The notes under the pieces are model-generated. The model saw nothing but the letters and a program-made list of their open reading frames with translations, searched no databases and was not told the DNA's origin. A stretch of 6,429 nucleotides of DNA, taken from contig DNGI01000421.1 of assembly GCA_003486645.1 (NCBI GenBank), forward strand, positions 1-6,429. The letters are read 5' to 3'. Below, one piece after another: positions 1 to 5,266 of the stretch; positions within the stretch are counted from its first letter, which is position 1; each line of letters starts with the position of its first letter. The DNA comes from Cyanobacteria bacterium UBA11370 (lineage in GTDB: Bacteria; Cyanobacteriota; Cyanobacteriia; Cyanobacteriales; Coleofasciculaceae). A program made the translations under genes and the position numbers.

Positions 1-20
1 GGATTTGACTCGTGAAAAAA

Positions 21-101
21 GGGGGACAAGGGGGACAAGGAAGACAGGGAAAACAAGGAAGACAGGGAAAACAAGGAAAACAAGGAAGACAAGCAAGACA
101 A
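21..101. repeat. 9-bp tandem repeat, nine copies, consensus GGAARACAA
   Basis: Nine consecutive 9-bp units run from 21 to 101. The first two are GGGGGACAA. The rest alternate mainly between GGAAGACAG/GGAAGACAA and GGAAAACAA, and the last is GCAAGACAA. The + strand is almost free of pyrimidines apart from one C per unit. A GTG-started open frame crosses the block and would read as repeated Gly/Lys/Arg-Gln-Gly, but this follows from a 9-bp period and I do not treat it as a gene. The block lies about 120 bp upstream of the ATPase gene. Minisatellite-like intergenic repeats of this kind are common in filamentous cyanobacteria; no function can be read from the sequence. Confidence 0.9.
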
Positions 102-150
102 AGGGGTGGGGTTTCACAACTCATTTCCCCTCGCTATAGATCAAAACCAA

Positions 151-178
151 CAACGGACAACGGACAACCAACAACTGA
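151..178. repeat. 7-bp tandem repeat, four copies (CAACNNA)
   Basis: Four 7-bp units occupy 151-178: CAACGGA, CAACGGA, CAACCAA and CAACTGA. A weaker unit (AAACCAA) precedes them at 144-150. Heptanucleotide short tandemly repeated repetitive (STRR) sequences are known from filamentous cyanobacteria, and this block fits that class. It ends 39 bp before the ATPase start codon, so it may lie in the promoter or 5' leader. Between it and the ATG there is only AT-rich sequence, including the 10-bp palindrome ATTTTAAAAT at 205-214, and no recognisable Shine-Dalgarno. Confidence 0.8.
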
Positions 179-217
179 ATTCTGCTGTATCTAATAGTTT
201 AGTTATTTTAAAATAAA

Positions 218-2140
218 ATGCCAGTTTTAGAAACGATTGGATTTGATTTAGGGCATGGTGAAACTGCTGTTGCTAAGGCGAGAGTGGAGAGTATTGAGTC
301 ACCGGAAATGCTAGAAATTAATAATAAGAAAGTTCAAATTACTGCTTTAGGTTGGCATCCTGACTTAGGGTATTTGGTGGGAGAACAAGCCTTAATTCAA
401 GCAGGTGTTACGCAATTACGAATCTCATTTAAGCAAAAACCAAATAATGAGCCAAATTATAGACAAACAATCAGCCATTTTTTAGAAACATACTACCACC
501 TTTTGAAAGATAGTAAACAGATTGAAGGTGGAACAGAAAGTCAATTTTTTGTTGGGTGTCCTTCGGGATGGTCTATTCGGGAGCGGGAGGACTACCAAAC
601 ATTACTTAAAGAAGCAGGTATCCCCCAACCGAGGGTTATCCCAGAGTCACGAGCAGCGTTTATGCAAGCAAAGGAAGCGGGTAAGCTGGAGTATGACAAA
701 CTTAAATCGTCGGTTTTGATTGTTGATATTGGCTCCTCAACTACAGATTTTACCTTAGTTAAAAGCTTACATGAAATACCATTAGATTTTGGTAGTAATG
801 CCCTAGGAGCATCCTTAATTGATAAGGCAATTTTTGTTCGGACTCTGGCTAATCATGAGGAAAAAACCTTACTTGAGCGAGTATTTGAGGAGTATCCTCA
901 TCATCAAGCGCGTTGTGAATTAGCTTGCCGTAAAGCCAAAGAAGATTACTTTTCTAACGAAGCATTATACAGTAATTCTCAATCCTTTGCGCGAGGCTTT
1001 GAGTCAATCAATGAACAGATTTATTTTATCCCTCAAGTTAATAGAGCGATCGCTCAAGAAATTTTGCATCAGTCTTTAGCTGAATTGGAGGGCAAAAGTT
1101 GGATTGAATCCTTTCGGGAAGCAGTGAATGAAGCGAAAGAAAAACTCGATCAACAAGGTATTGTACCGAAAGTTTTGCTGATGACAGGCGGCGCATCCCG
1201 GATGAAATTTACTCGTGAGATTTGCGAGGAAATCTTCCCGGAACCCGAAACCCAAGTTCGTCCTGATCCAGAACCCGAACGCTGTATTGCTTTGGGTTTA
1301 GCACGGGTAGGACGTTGGGATTTACGTGCGGCTGCTTTTAAAGATGAAATTAACAACCTTTTAGATTCAAAGCAGCTTAAACAACTGATTGAGAGACATA
1401 TTCCAGAGTTAATTGAACGGTTAACTCAACCTCTATCAGAAGGATTAATTGAAAATGTCATAAAACGGGGTTTAAAAGACTGGCAAAACAATAAGATTCG
1501 GACTTTGGCTGACTTGGAAAATGGCATGAAGACTCAGGCTCAACAGTGGATGGAGAGCGATCGCACTCGCCAAATTATCAATACTCAATGTATCAGTTGG
1601 TTTAATAGTAAGATTCAATCGGAATTAGCTCAAGAAACTGACCCTATTTGTCGCAAGTTTCAGATACCGAGAAGCAGTTTGAGGTTTGAAGAAGGGATTG
1701 ATCCGGGTGTAGTTAACCCGGAAATATCGATTGGGGATGCTATTCTTGCTGATACAGTAATGTTTATTGTCAATTTAGTCATCGGTGGCGGTACAATTGG
1801 AAGTATTATTGCTTTAATTTTAACTGGACATTTGACCTGGCCGATTGCGCTGGTTTATGGGGTTTCAGTACTAGCCGCAGGTGTAGAAATAACTCGGAGT
1901 AAAACCCAAGAAGCAATTAAAGAAAAGGTGGATGTTCCAAGCTGGAGTCGTTCTATGCTTTTGAGTGATAGTAAGATTGATTCGATTTGTGAAGAAATGA
2001 ATCCGGAGTTAGAACGGGTTTTTAGAGAGCAATTGATGGAAAATCAGCAGGCGTTTGATGAATTGATTAGGAAAGTTGGACAAGAGTTGAAGCAAGCTTT
2101 AATTGCTAAGGCGGAGGAAGCGGTTATTTTGATTCAATAG
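218..2140 (+). CDS. Hsp70/actin-fold ATPase with C-terminal membrane hairpin
   Basis: This 640-residue protein carries the nucleotide-binding signature of the actin/Hsp70/sugar-kinase superfamily. Visible are phosphate-1 (IGFDLGHGET, 7-16), an Hsp70-like GCPSGW (113-118), IPESRAA (141-147, where DnaK has NEPTAAA), phosphate-2 (VDIGSSTTDFTLV, 169-181), the adenosine motif (VLLMTGGASRM, 319-329) and a following RCIALGLARVGR (355-366). After about residue 370 nothing resembles the DnaK beta-sandwich. Instead there is a charged helical region (about 370-475), two hydrophobic stretches at about 510-535 and 540-558 that could form a membrane hairpin, then a charged helical tail to 640. The likely role is an ATP-driven switch or chaperone-like protein at a membrane; the substrate is unknown. 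The ATG at 218 is chosen because phosphate-1 starts seven residues later. There is no clear ribosome site upstream. It appears to be a single-gene unit. ATPase fold is confident; function is not. Confidence 0.85.
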   Translation: MPVLETIGFDLGHGETAVAKARVESIESPEMLEINNKKVQITALGWHPDLGYLVGEQALIQAGVTQLRISFKQKPNNEPNYRQTISHFLETYYHLLKDSKQIEGGTESQFFVGCPSGWSIREREDYQTLLKEAGIPQPRVIPESRAAFMQAKEAGKLEYDKLKSSVLIVDIGSSTTDFTLVKSLHEIPLDFGSNALGASLIDKAIFVRTLANHEEKTLLERVFEEYPHHQARCELACRKAKEDYFSNEALYSNSQSFARGFESINEQIYFIPQVNRAIAQEILHQSLAELEGKSWIESFREAVNEAKEKLDQQGIVPKVLLMTGGASRMKFTREICEEIFPEPETQVRPDPEPERCIALGLARVGRWDLRAAAFKDEINNLLDSKQLKQLIERHIPELIERLTQPLSEGLIENVIKRGLKDWQNNKIRTLADLENGMKTQAQQWMESDRTRQIINTQCISWFNSKIQSELAQETDPICRKFQIPRSSLRFEEGIDPGVVNPEISIGDAILADTVMFIVNLVIGGGTIGSIIALILTGHLTWPIALVYGVSVLAAGVEITRSKTQEAIKEKVDVPSWSRSMLLSDSKIDSICEEMNPELERVFREQLMENQQAFDELIRKVGQELKQALIAKAEEAVILIQ

Positions 2141-2334
2141 ACCTCTTGCAAAAGTTAATTTTACCCCCCGGACTACGTCCCGCTGCGCTAACAATCCCCC
2201 CGACCCCTCTCGTTCTCCCCTAAAAGGGGAGATGAGTCAAGGACGAAGCCTTTTTTCACGGGGAAGAAATCTTGCTCCCTCCCCGAAACGGAGAGGGTTG
2301 GGGAGGGGTTTCTCGGATTTATGCAAGAGGTCTA
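2138..2334. mobile_element. MITE-like element, 13-bp perfect terminal inverted repeats
   Basis: TAGACCTCTTGCA at 2138-2150 is matched by its exact reverse complement TGCAAGAGGTCTA at 2322-2334. The 197-bp unit between the outer ends has no transposase-sized frame, so it is a non-autonomous element. Inside are C-rich then G-rich halves that can partly pair, and a compact hairpin (TCTCCCCT, loop AAA, AGGGGAGA, 2214-2232). Two target duplications fit: TA (2138-2139 and 2333-2334), as expected for IS630/Tc1-type mobilisation, or AAT (2136-2138 and 2334-2336) just outside a 12-bp AGACCTCTTGCA terminus. The left end coincides with the stop codon of the ATPase gene. The parental transposon family cannot be fixed from this copy alone. 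Confidence 0.75.
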
Positions 2335-2372
2335 ATAGGGATTAGGTTGGTAGGGAAAAAGGGTAAGGGGGA

Positions 2373-2407
2373 AGGGGAAAAGGTTATGACACTATCCCTT
2401 TTCCCTT
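2373..2407. terminator. Hairpin between convergent genes, possible bidirectional terminator
   Basis: AGGGGAAAAGG (2373-2383) pairs with CCTTTTCCCTT (2397-2407) through 11 positions with one G-U, leaving a 13-nt loop. It lies between the 3' end of the ATPase gene and MITE on one side and the 3' end of the minus-strand methyltransferase on the other, 33 bp past the latter's stop. Neither strand has a good U-tract directly after the stem, so termination is an inference from position and symmetry. The surrounding 2340-2385 is strongly purine-rich on the + strand. Confidence 0.35.
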
Positions 2408-2439
2408 AGAGTATTGTCTTCAAACCCCACACTTTAAAA

Positions 2440-3501
2440 TTACTGAGGCTTATGAGCAATCCAGTACTTACTCATAAAGTGGTTTTGGGTAGTAATGTTC
2501 TCAAAACCTGCCTTTTGGAGACGTTCTACCAAATTATCAGTAATGTAATGTCTATAATAAGGTTCGTGGAACATGGCAGGGAAATTTTCCATCATCGGCA
2601 TTAATTCTGGAAAATCTATGGCTTGAATCGAGTCACAGATTACAAAAACTCCTCCGGGTTGAGTCACTCTAAATGCTTGTTCAATCACTTGCTGACGTAT
2701 TGTCGGCGGTAGTTCATGAAACAAAAACACGCAAGTGACTCCGTGGAAATAATTATCCCGGTACGGTAACTCCTCTGCTTTTGCCTGCATCAGTTGGGGT
2801 AATTCCCCTGGAATTTCGGATAATAATTCATTCGCTTTACGCAGGTACGCGGGTGATAAATCTGTCCCAAATAGAGAGGCTTGAGGTAAAGTTGCTCGAA
2901 TCATTCTTAAAGTGCGACCTGTACCACAAGCTACATCCAAAACTCGAATTTGTTTGGGTGAAATTGAGTTAAATGTTTGGAGTCCTTCCTTTAACGGAGC
3001 AAGAATTCTCCGCCGCATCGGATCAGCAGCACCATTAAACAAAAGTTCTACTTGCAAGTCATACAAGTTGGCAGATGTATCGCTAAAATAGCCATCGGTT
3101 TGATAGTGAAAGTTGCGCCGATAGTAGTTGGGATAGCCTTCGGTATCAATTTCTGGCGAGAAGTCCTGAAATTGATTCTCGTGCCGCCGTTGCCAACCTT
3201 TTGGCAAATCTAGGCAAATTTCTGGATAGTAGCGGAAGAAGTCTTCCCACGGGTTATCAAACAGTAGACTTTCAGGATATATACCCCGTTCAGCATCCTG
3301 CCAATCTGCTTCAATGATCAACTCAAACCTTTGCCGAAATTGCTCTAAAAGTTCTGAAGAGAGCGGCTTAGTTTGAAGTTGATTAACAGGCGGATAAATT
3401 AGATTGAGCAGTTGTGAAGTTAGGTTTTTGTGGGTCAGAGCAAACAGTGCTTTACTCTGCTGGAATGTTTGATAAGCCAGTTTTGTGAAAATGTCAGACA
3501 T
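2440..3501 (-). CDS. Class I SAM-dependent methyltransferase with long N-terminal region
   Basis: The C-terminal half of this 353-residue protein is a Rossmann-type methyltransferase of the Methyltransf_11/UbiE-like group. It has motif I VLDVACGTGRTL (187-198), the acidic residue at the end of strand 2 (FGTDLSPAYL, Asp214), AEELPY (242-247), motif GVTCVFLFHELP (254-265) and PGGVFVICDSI (282-292), then the usual closing helix and strand (LQKAGF). The first 150-180 residues are not part of this fold. They are rich in Trp, Tyr and Phe (for example FDNPWEDFFRYYPEICLDLP, 81-100), contain no signal peptide, and probably form a substrate-specific cap. The acceptor is unknown; small-molecule or lipid/quinone methylation is guessed from fold alone. 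The ATG at 3501 gives the longest frame; only weak Shine-Dalgarno resemblance precedes it. Phased TTGTAA repeats lie upstream. It stands alone and converges with the ATPase gene. Confidence 0.85.
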   Translation of the reverse strand: MSDIFTKLAYQTFQQSKALFALTHKNLTSQLLNLIYPPVNQLQTKPLSSELLEQFRQRFELIIEADWQDAERGIYPESLLFDNPWEDFFRYYPEICLDLPKGWQRRHENQFQDFSPEIDTEGYPNYYRRNFHYQTDGYFSDTSANLYDLQVELLFNGAADPMRRRILAPLKEGLQTFNSISPKQIRVLDVACGTGRTLRMIRATLPQASLFGTDLSPAYLRKANELLSEIPGELPQLMQAKAEELPYRDNYFHGVTCVFLFHELPPTIRQQVIEQAFRVTQPGGVFVICDSIQAIDFPELMPMMENFPAMFHEPYYRHYITDNLVERLQKAGFENITTQNHFMSKYWIAHKPQ

Positions 3502-3530
3502 GAGAGTTGCTGAGGTGGTTTTAAATACGG

Positions 3531-3556
3531 TTGTAACTTATTGTAAATAATTGTAA
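3531..3556. promoter_or_regulatory. Three TTGTAA repeats at exact 10-bp spacing
   Basis: TTGTAA occurs at 3531-3536, 3541-3546 and 3551-3556 on the + strand (TTACAA in the direction of the methyltransferase). The block lies 30-55 bp upstream of the methyltransferase start at 3501, where a promoter would be. Spacing of one helical turn puts all three copies on the same face of the DNA, which suits cooperative binding by a regulator or a bent promoter. The protein that would bind is not identifiable. Confidence 0.4.
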
Positions 3557-3606
3557 CAAAAAAATGCAAAAATTGAACAACTGCCAGTAGGAAACTTTCT
3601 CAACGA

Positions 3607-3640
3607 ATGGCTGAGACCAAGCTGACGCGATCTCAGCCGT
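3607..3640. repeat. Inverted repeat GGCTGAGA / TCTCAGCC
   Basis: GGCTGAGA (3609-3616) and TCTCAGCC (3631-3638) are perfect inverted copies around a 14-nt loop, and the stem extends two pairs outward if T-G pairing is allowed. It sits in the 272-bp region between the divergent methyltransferase and antitoxin-remnant genes. It could be an operator or a short structured RNA; there is no U-tract to suggest a terminator. The rest of this gap is AT-rich, with a HIP1 octamer at 3709-3716 and nothing else I recognise. Confidence 0.45.
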
Positions 3641-3773
3641 ACTGTCGGTGCAAATTATTCCGTCTTTAAGGTAAGAGTTAAAAAACCCTATTTAAAAAAT
3701 GAGATTTGGCGATCGCATAAGCACGATAACTTTCAGTTAAAATTAGCCTAAAGGTAATTAAGGTATAAAACAA

Positions 3774-3941
3774 ATGAGAGCTGTTGAAGTAACAGGAAGA
3801 ATTGATGAAAAAGGGCAACTAATTCTAGATAAACCTATTGAGATAAGGCCTATTAGTTCAGTGCGAATTATTATTCTATTTAGTGAGACTACTGACGAAT
3901 TAGAACCTGAAGATGATAGGGTTAAAAATAGCAATATTTAA
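3774..3941 (+). CDS. Truncated small antitoxin (55 aa), fused to toxin remnant
   Basis: This 55-codon frame begins MRAVEVTGRIDEKGQL and continues with ILDKPIEI and VRIIILFSETT. From memory, this matches the N-terminal half of a small cyanobacterial antitoxin family usually about 75-90 residues long and paired with RelE/ParE toxins. The expected C-terminal half, which normally binds the toxin, is missing. After the acidic run DELEPEDD (41-48) the last seven residues (RVKNSNI) look like toxin sequence, and the frame then stops at TAA (3939-3941). An AAGG about 10 nt before the ATG is a weak ribosome site. If expressed it might still bind DNA but should not neutralise a toxin. Family assignment is moderately sure; calling it a functional gene is not. 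Confidence 0.55.
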   Translation: MRAVEVTGRIDEKGQLILDKPIEIRPISSVRIIILFSETTDELEPEDDRVKNSNI

Positions 3942-4139
3942 AAAGGGAAAAGTGCAGGCTATCGATTGATTTATCAAGTTGAGTCAGTGATGAGCGTACT
4001 TTTGTTAACCATTTACTCAAAATCAGACCGAGAAGATATTAGCGCAAATTAAATTTACAGCATTTTAGCCGAATTTTCTAGTATGAGTTTTTCATTTAAA
4101 GATAGAAAATCTCAGAAAACGCTTGAATTATCAGCCTAG
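3918..4139 (+). pseudogene. C-terminal remnant of RelE/HigB-like toxin
   Basis: In the same frame as the antitoxin remnant, and continuing past its TAA, the sequence encodes KGKSAGYRLIYQVE, then VLLLTIYSKSDREDISAN. This is the typical C-terminal half of RelE/HigB-type mRNA-interferase toxins (a GKSGGYR-like turn, a core strand, then YSKS-x-x-EDIS). A second TAA (4050-4052) interrupts it where the family commonly has Glu. The frame then continues IYSILAEF before fading out to a TAG at 4137-4139. The N-terminal half of the toxin and its own start are absent. The simplest reading is an internal deletion that joined antitoxin codon 48 to the toxin's second half, plus two nonsense changes. It is not a functional toxin. 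The true original end is uncertain, probably near 4082-4090. Confidence 0.7.
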
Positions 4140-4564
4140 GAATCGGTAAACCAGTTTTCTATCTGAATACCTTGAAAGTCAGCGTAGTCTGCCTCATTGT
4201 TTGTTACCAGAACTAGATCGTTGACAACTGCGATCGCTGCAATCTGTCCGTCAACATAAGATGGTGTTTTGCCAAGTTTCACCAATCTCGCTCGCTCAGA
4301 AGCGTGCCATTTTGCGGCTTGCGTGTCATAGGGCAGTAGAAATAACTTAGCTTCTACTTCTTGCCTGAGATAAGCCTCTATCGCTTGACGTTTTCGAGAG
4401 TTGGGTAAACGATAACACCCATAAAGCATTTCGTGAAATACAACAGTAGCGGTAGCGGTCAAACCACTAAACCTAACCAATGACTCCATCACGCGGGGGT
4501 TTGGGACTGGGCGCAGCGGTTCGGACAAAATGTTGGTATCCAACAAAAATTGCGGATTGCTCAA
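4136..4564 (-). CDS. PIN-domain ribonuclease toxin (VapC/FitB-like)
   Basis: This 142-residue protein has the full PIN-domain acidic set. Asp9 is in FLLDTNILSEP, Glu45 in VVFHEMLYG, Asp105 in SYVDGQIAAIA, and Asn123/Asp126 in VTNNEADY. These residues bind the Mg2+ used to cut RNA, often tRNA or rRNA in this family. Length is normal for VapC. The start is TTG at 4564: the TTG overlaps the TGA of the antitoxin as TTGA, a GGAGGT lies 6 nt upstream, and the next in-frame Met (26) would lose catalytic Asp9. It is the second gene of a two-gene operon with the Phd-like antitoxin and should be translated by coupling. It appears intact. The RNA target cannot be read from the sequence. Confidence 0.9.
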   Translation of the reverse strand: MSNPQFLLDTNILSEPLRPVPNPRVMESLVRFSGLTATATVVFHEMLYGCYRLPNSRKRQAIEAYLRQEVEAKLFLLPYDTQAAKWHASERARLVKLGKTPSYVDGQIAAIAVVNDLVLVTNNEADYADFQGIQIENWFTDS

Positions 4565-4842
4565 AAGATGACCTCCCGACCAAAAGAGTGATCGCGAACA
4601 TCATCGAACACTTGATCAGGATTGATATCTAAAGCCTGTATTTGGTACTTTTGACGAAATTCTGCCAAAGCTGCCCCAAATCGTACTTTCTCTGATGTCA
4701 GGCGTTGATACTCACTCAGCGATAACACGATGGCTACAGGCTTACCCCTCCGCGTAATCTGTACGGGCTTGCCATTTTCGGCATCGTAGATAATTTGAGC
4801 AAAGCGATCGCGTGCTTCGGCGATGGAGTATCCCTCAGACAT
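4561..4842 (-). CDS. Phd/YefM-family antitoxin
   Basis: This 93-residue protein has the N-terminal DNA-binding fold of Phd/YefM antitoxins: YSIAEARDRFAQIIYDAENG (5-24), then PVQITRRGKPVAIVLSLSEY (26-45). The remainder (46-93) is charged and contains LDINPDQVFDDVRDHSFGRE. It would be the disordered part that wraps the PIN toxin and becomes folded on binding. The start is ATG at 4842, four codons before the domain begins; no strong Shine-Dalgarno precedes it. The gene overlaps the toxin by 4 nt. Phd-type antitoxins usually repress their own operon, and a 12-bp direct repeat lies 20-43 bp upstream of the start. It pairs a Phd-type antitoxin with a VapC-type toxin, a combination common in bacteria. 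Confidence 0.9.
   Translation of the reverse strand: MSEGYSIAEARDRFAQIIYDAENGKPVQITRRGKPVAIVLSLSEYQRLTSEKVRFGAALAEFRQKYQIQALDINPDQVFDDVRDHSFGREVIF
4571..4576 (-). promoter_or_regulatory. Strong Shine-Dalgarno GGAGGT for TTG-started toxin
   Basis: On the minus strand GGAGGT lies inside the last codons of the antitoxin, with a 6-nt spacer (CATCTT) before TTG. It is the best ribosome site in the window and fixes the toxin's non-ATG start. Confidence 0.8.
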
Positions 4843-5068
4843 TTTTCGGGCTTTCAGCTATATGGCTATCTTCATGGCTATATTCTAGTCTTTTTTTGTT
4901 ACTGCCGTTGTGAAGGATAGCTTCGTCCATCTGTCTAACTAATATTGGTTCCCTATTTTGAGAGTCGCAGAAAAAGAATACAGCGCTTTTTATCCTTACC
5001 CAATCTCCAGATTGAAAAAGATATTTGGAGAGAGTTAAATGATTTGGGGTTAAGGCGGGGAGTATCAC
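4835..5068 (-). CDS. Doubtful small ORF (77 aa) upstream of antitoxin
   Basis: This frame starts at GTG (5068) with GAGG four nt upstream on the minus strand, and ends 8 nt inside the antitoxin gene, which would allow coupled translation. The protein contains LTLSKYLFQSGDWVRIKSAVFFF (11-33, a moderately hydrophobic stretch, too polar for a sure membrane helix) followed by a polar, charged tail (34-77). I recognise no family. Points in favour are the ribosome site and overlap. Against it are the GTG start, the short length, and the candidate operator repeat that falls inside the last codons. If it is not a gene, 4843-5266 is a 424-bp gap holding only the repeat, an inverted repeat and the glnA terminator. 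Confidence 0.25.
   Translation of the reverse strand: MILPALTPNHLTLSKYLFQSGDWVRIKSAVFFFCDSQNREPILVRQMDEAILHNGSNKKRLEYSHEDSHIAESPKNV
4862..4885. promoter_or_regulatory. 12-bp direct repeat upstream of antitoxin, candidate operator
   Basis: ATGGCTATCTTC (4862-4873) is followed directly by ATGGCTATATTC (4874-4885), identical at 11 of 12 positions. The adjoining AGCTATATGGCT (4856-4867) is an imperfect palindrome. The block ends 20 bp upstream of the antitoxin ATG, where autoregulating Phd-type antitoxins bind. Function is inferred from position and symmetry only; it also lies inside the doubtful 77-codon frame. Confidence 0.4.
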
Positions 5069-5111
5069 TTTTCCTCAAGGGTGTTAAGGTAACAAAGACC
5101 CAAGGTTTTAA

Positions 5112-5140
5112 GTAGAGGCTTGGAATAGTTCAGCTTCTAC
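5112..5140. repeat. Inverted repeat GTAGAGGCT / AGCTTCTAC
   Basis: GTAGAGGCT (5112-5120) and AGCTTCTAC (5132-5140) form a 9-pair stem with one G-T pair and an 11-nt loop. It lies between the glnA terminator and the toxin-antitoxin region. No U-tract follows on either strand, so a role as operator or RNA structure is open. Confidence 0.35.
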
Positions 5141-5162
5141 GATCTCTTTCAAAGAAAAACCA

Positions 5163-5189
5163 CAAAAAAAGCCACCCTTAAAGATGGCT
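5163..5189 (-). terminator. Intrinsic terminator of glnA
   Basis: Read on the minus strand, AGCCATCT (from 5189) pairs with GGGTGGCT (to 5170) around a TTAA loop: eight pairs including two G-U. A run of seven T residues (5170-5164) begins at the last base of the stem. This is a textbook Rho-independent terminator. It lies 78 bp past the glnA stop and should insulate the toxin-antitoxin genes from glnA transcription. Confidence 0.85.
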
Positions 5190-5266
5190 AGCTTTCAAAT
5201 TTTGATCAACACTAACTTAGAGGCACAGAACAAAGTGACAAAAATCACCTTTCCCTTTGCTCAATC

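Noticed and set aside
21..178. CRISPR array
   Set aside because: The repeats are 7-9 bp, directly adjacent and without spacers.
12..194. A 60-codon frame of repeated Gly/Lys/Arg-Gln-Gly
   Set aside because: It is produced by the 9-bp repeat, starts at GTG, and turns into unrelated sequence across the second repeat block.
522..719. Other-frame ORF inside the ATPase gene
   Set aside because: It overlaps the well supported ATPase frame and has no recognisable motif.
1150..1356. Minus-strand ORF with Ser/Gly/Arg-rich product
   Set aside because: It is antisense to the adenosine motif region of the ATPase; its low-complexity composition mirrors the opposite coding strand.
2138..2334. Full insertion sequence
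   Set aside because: Only 197 bp lie between the terminal repeats, with no transposase frame, so only a MITE-like element is supported.
2781..2972. Plus-strand ORF inside the methyltransferase gene
   Set aside because: It is antisense to the SAM-binding motif region and shows no family features.
3531..3560. NtcA-type site (GTA-N8-TAC) at the TTGTAA repeats
   Set aside because: The spacing gives GTA-N8-TAA rather than TAC, so the consensus is not met.
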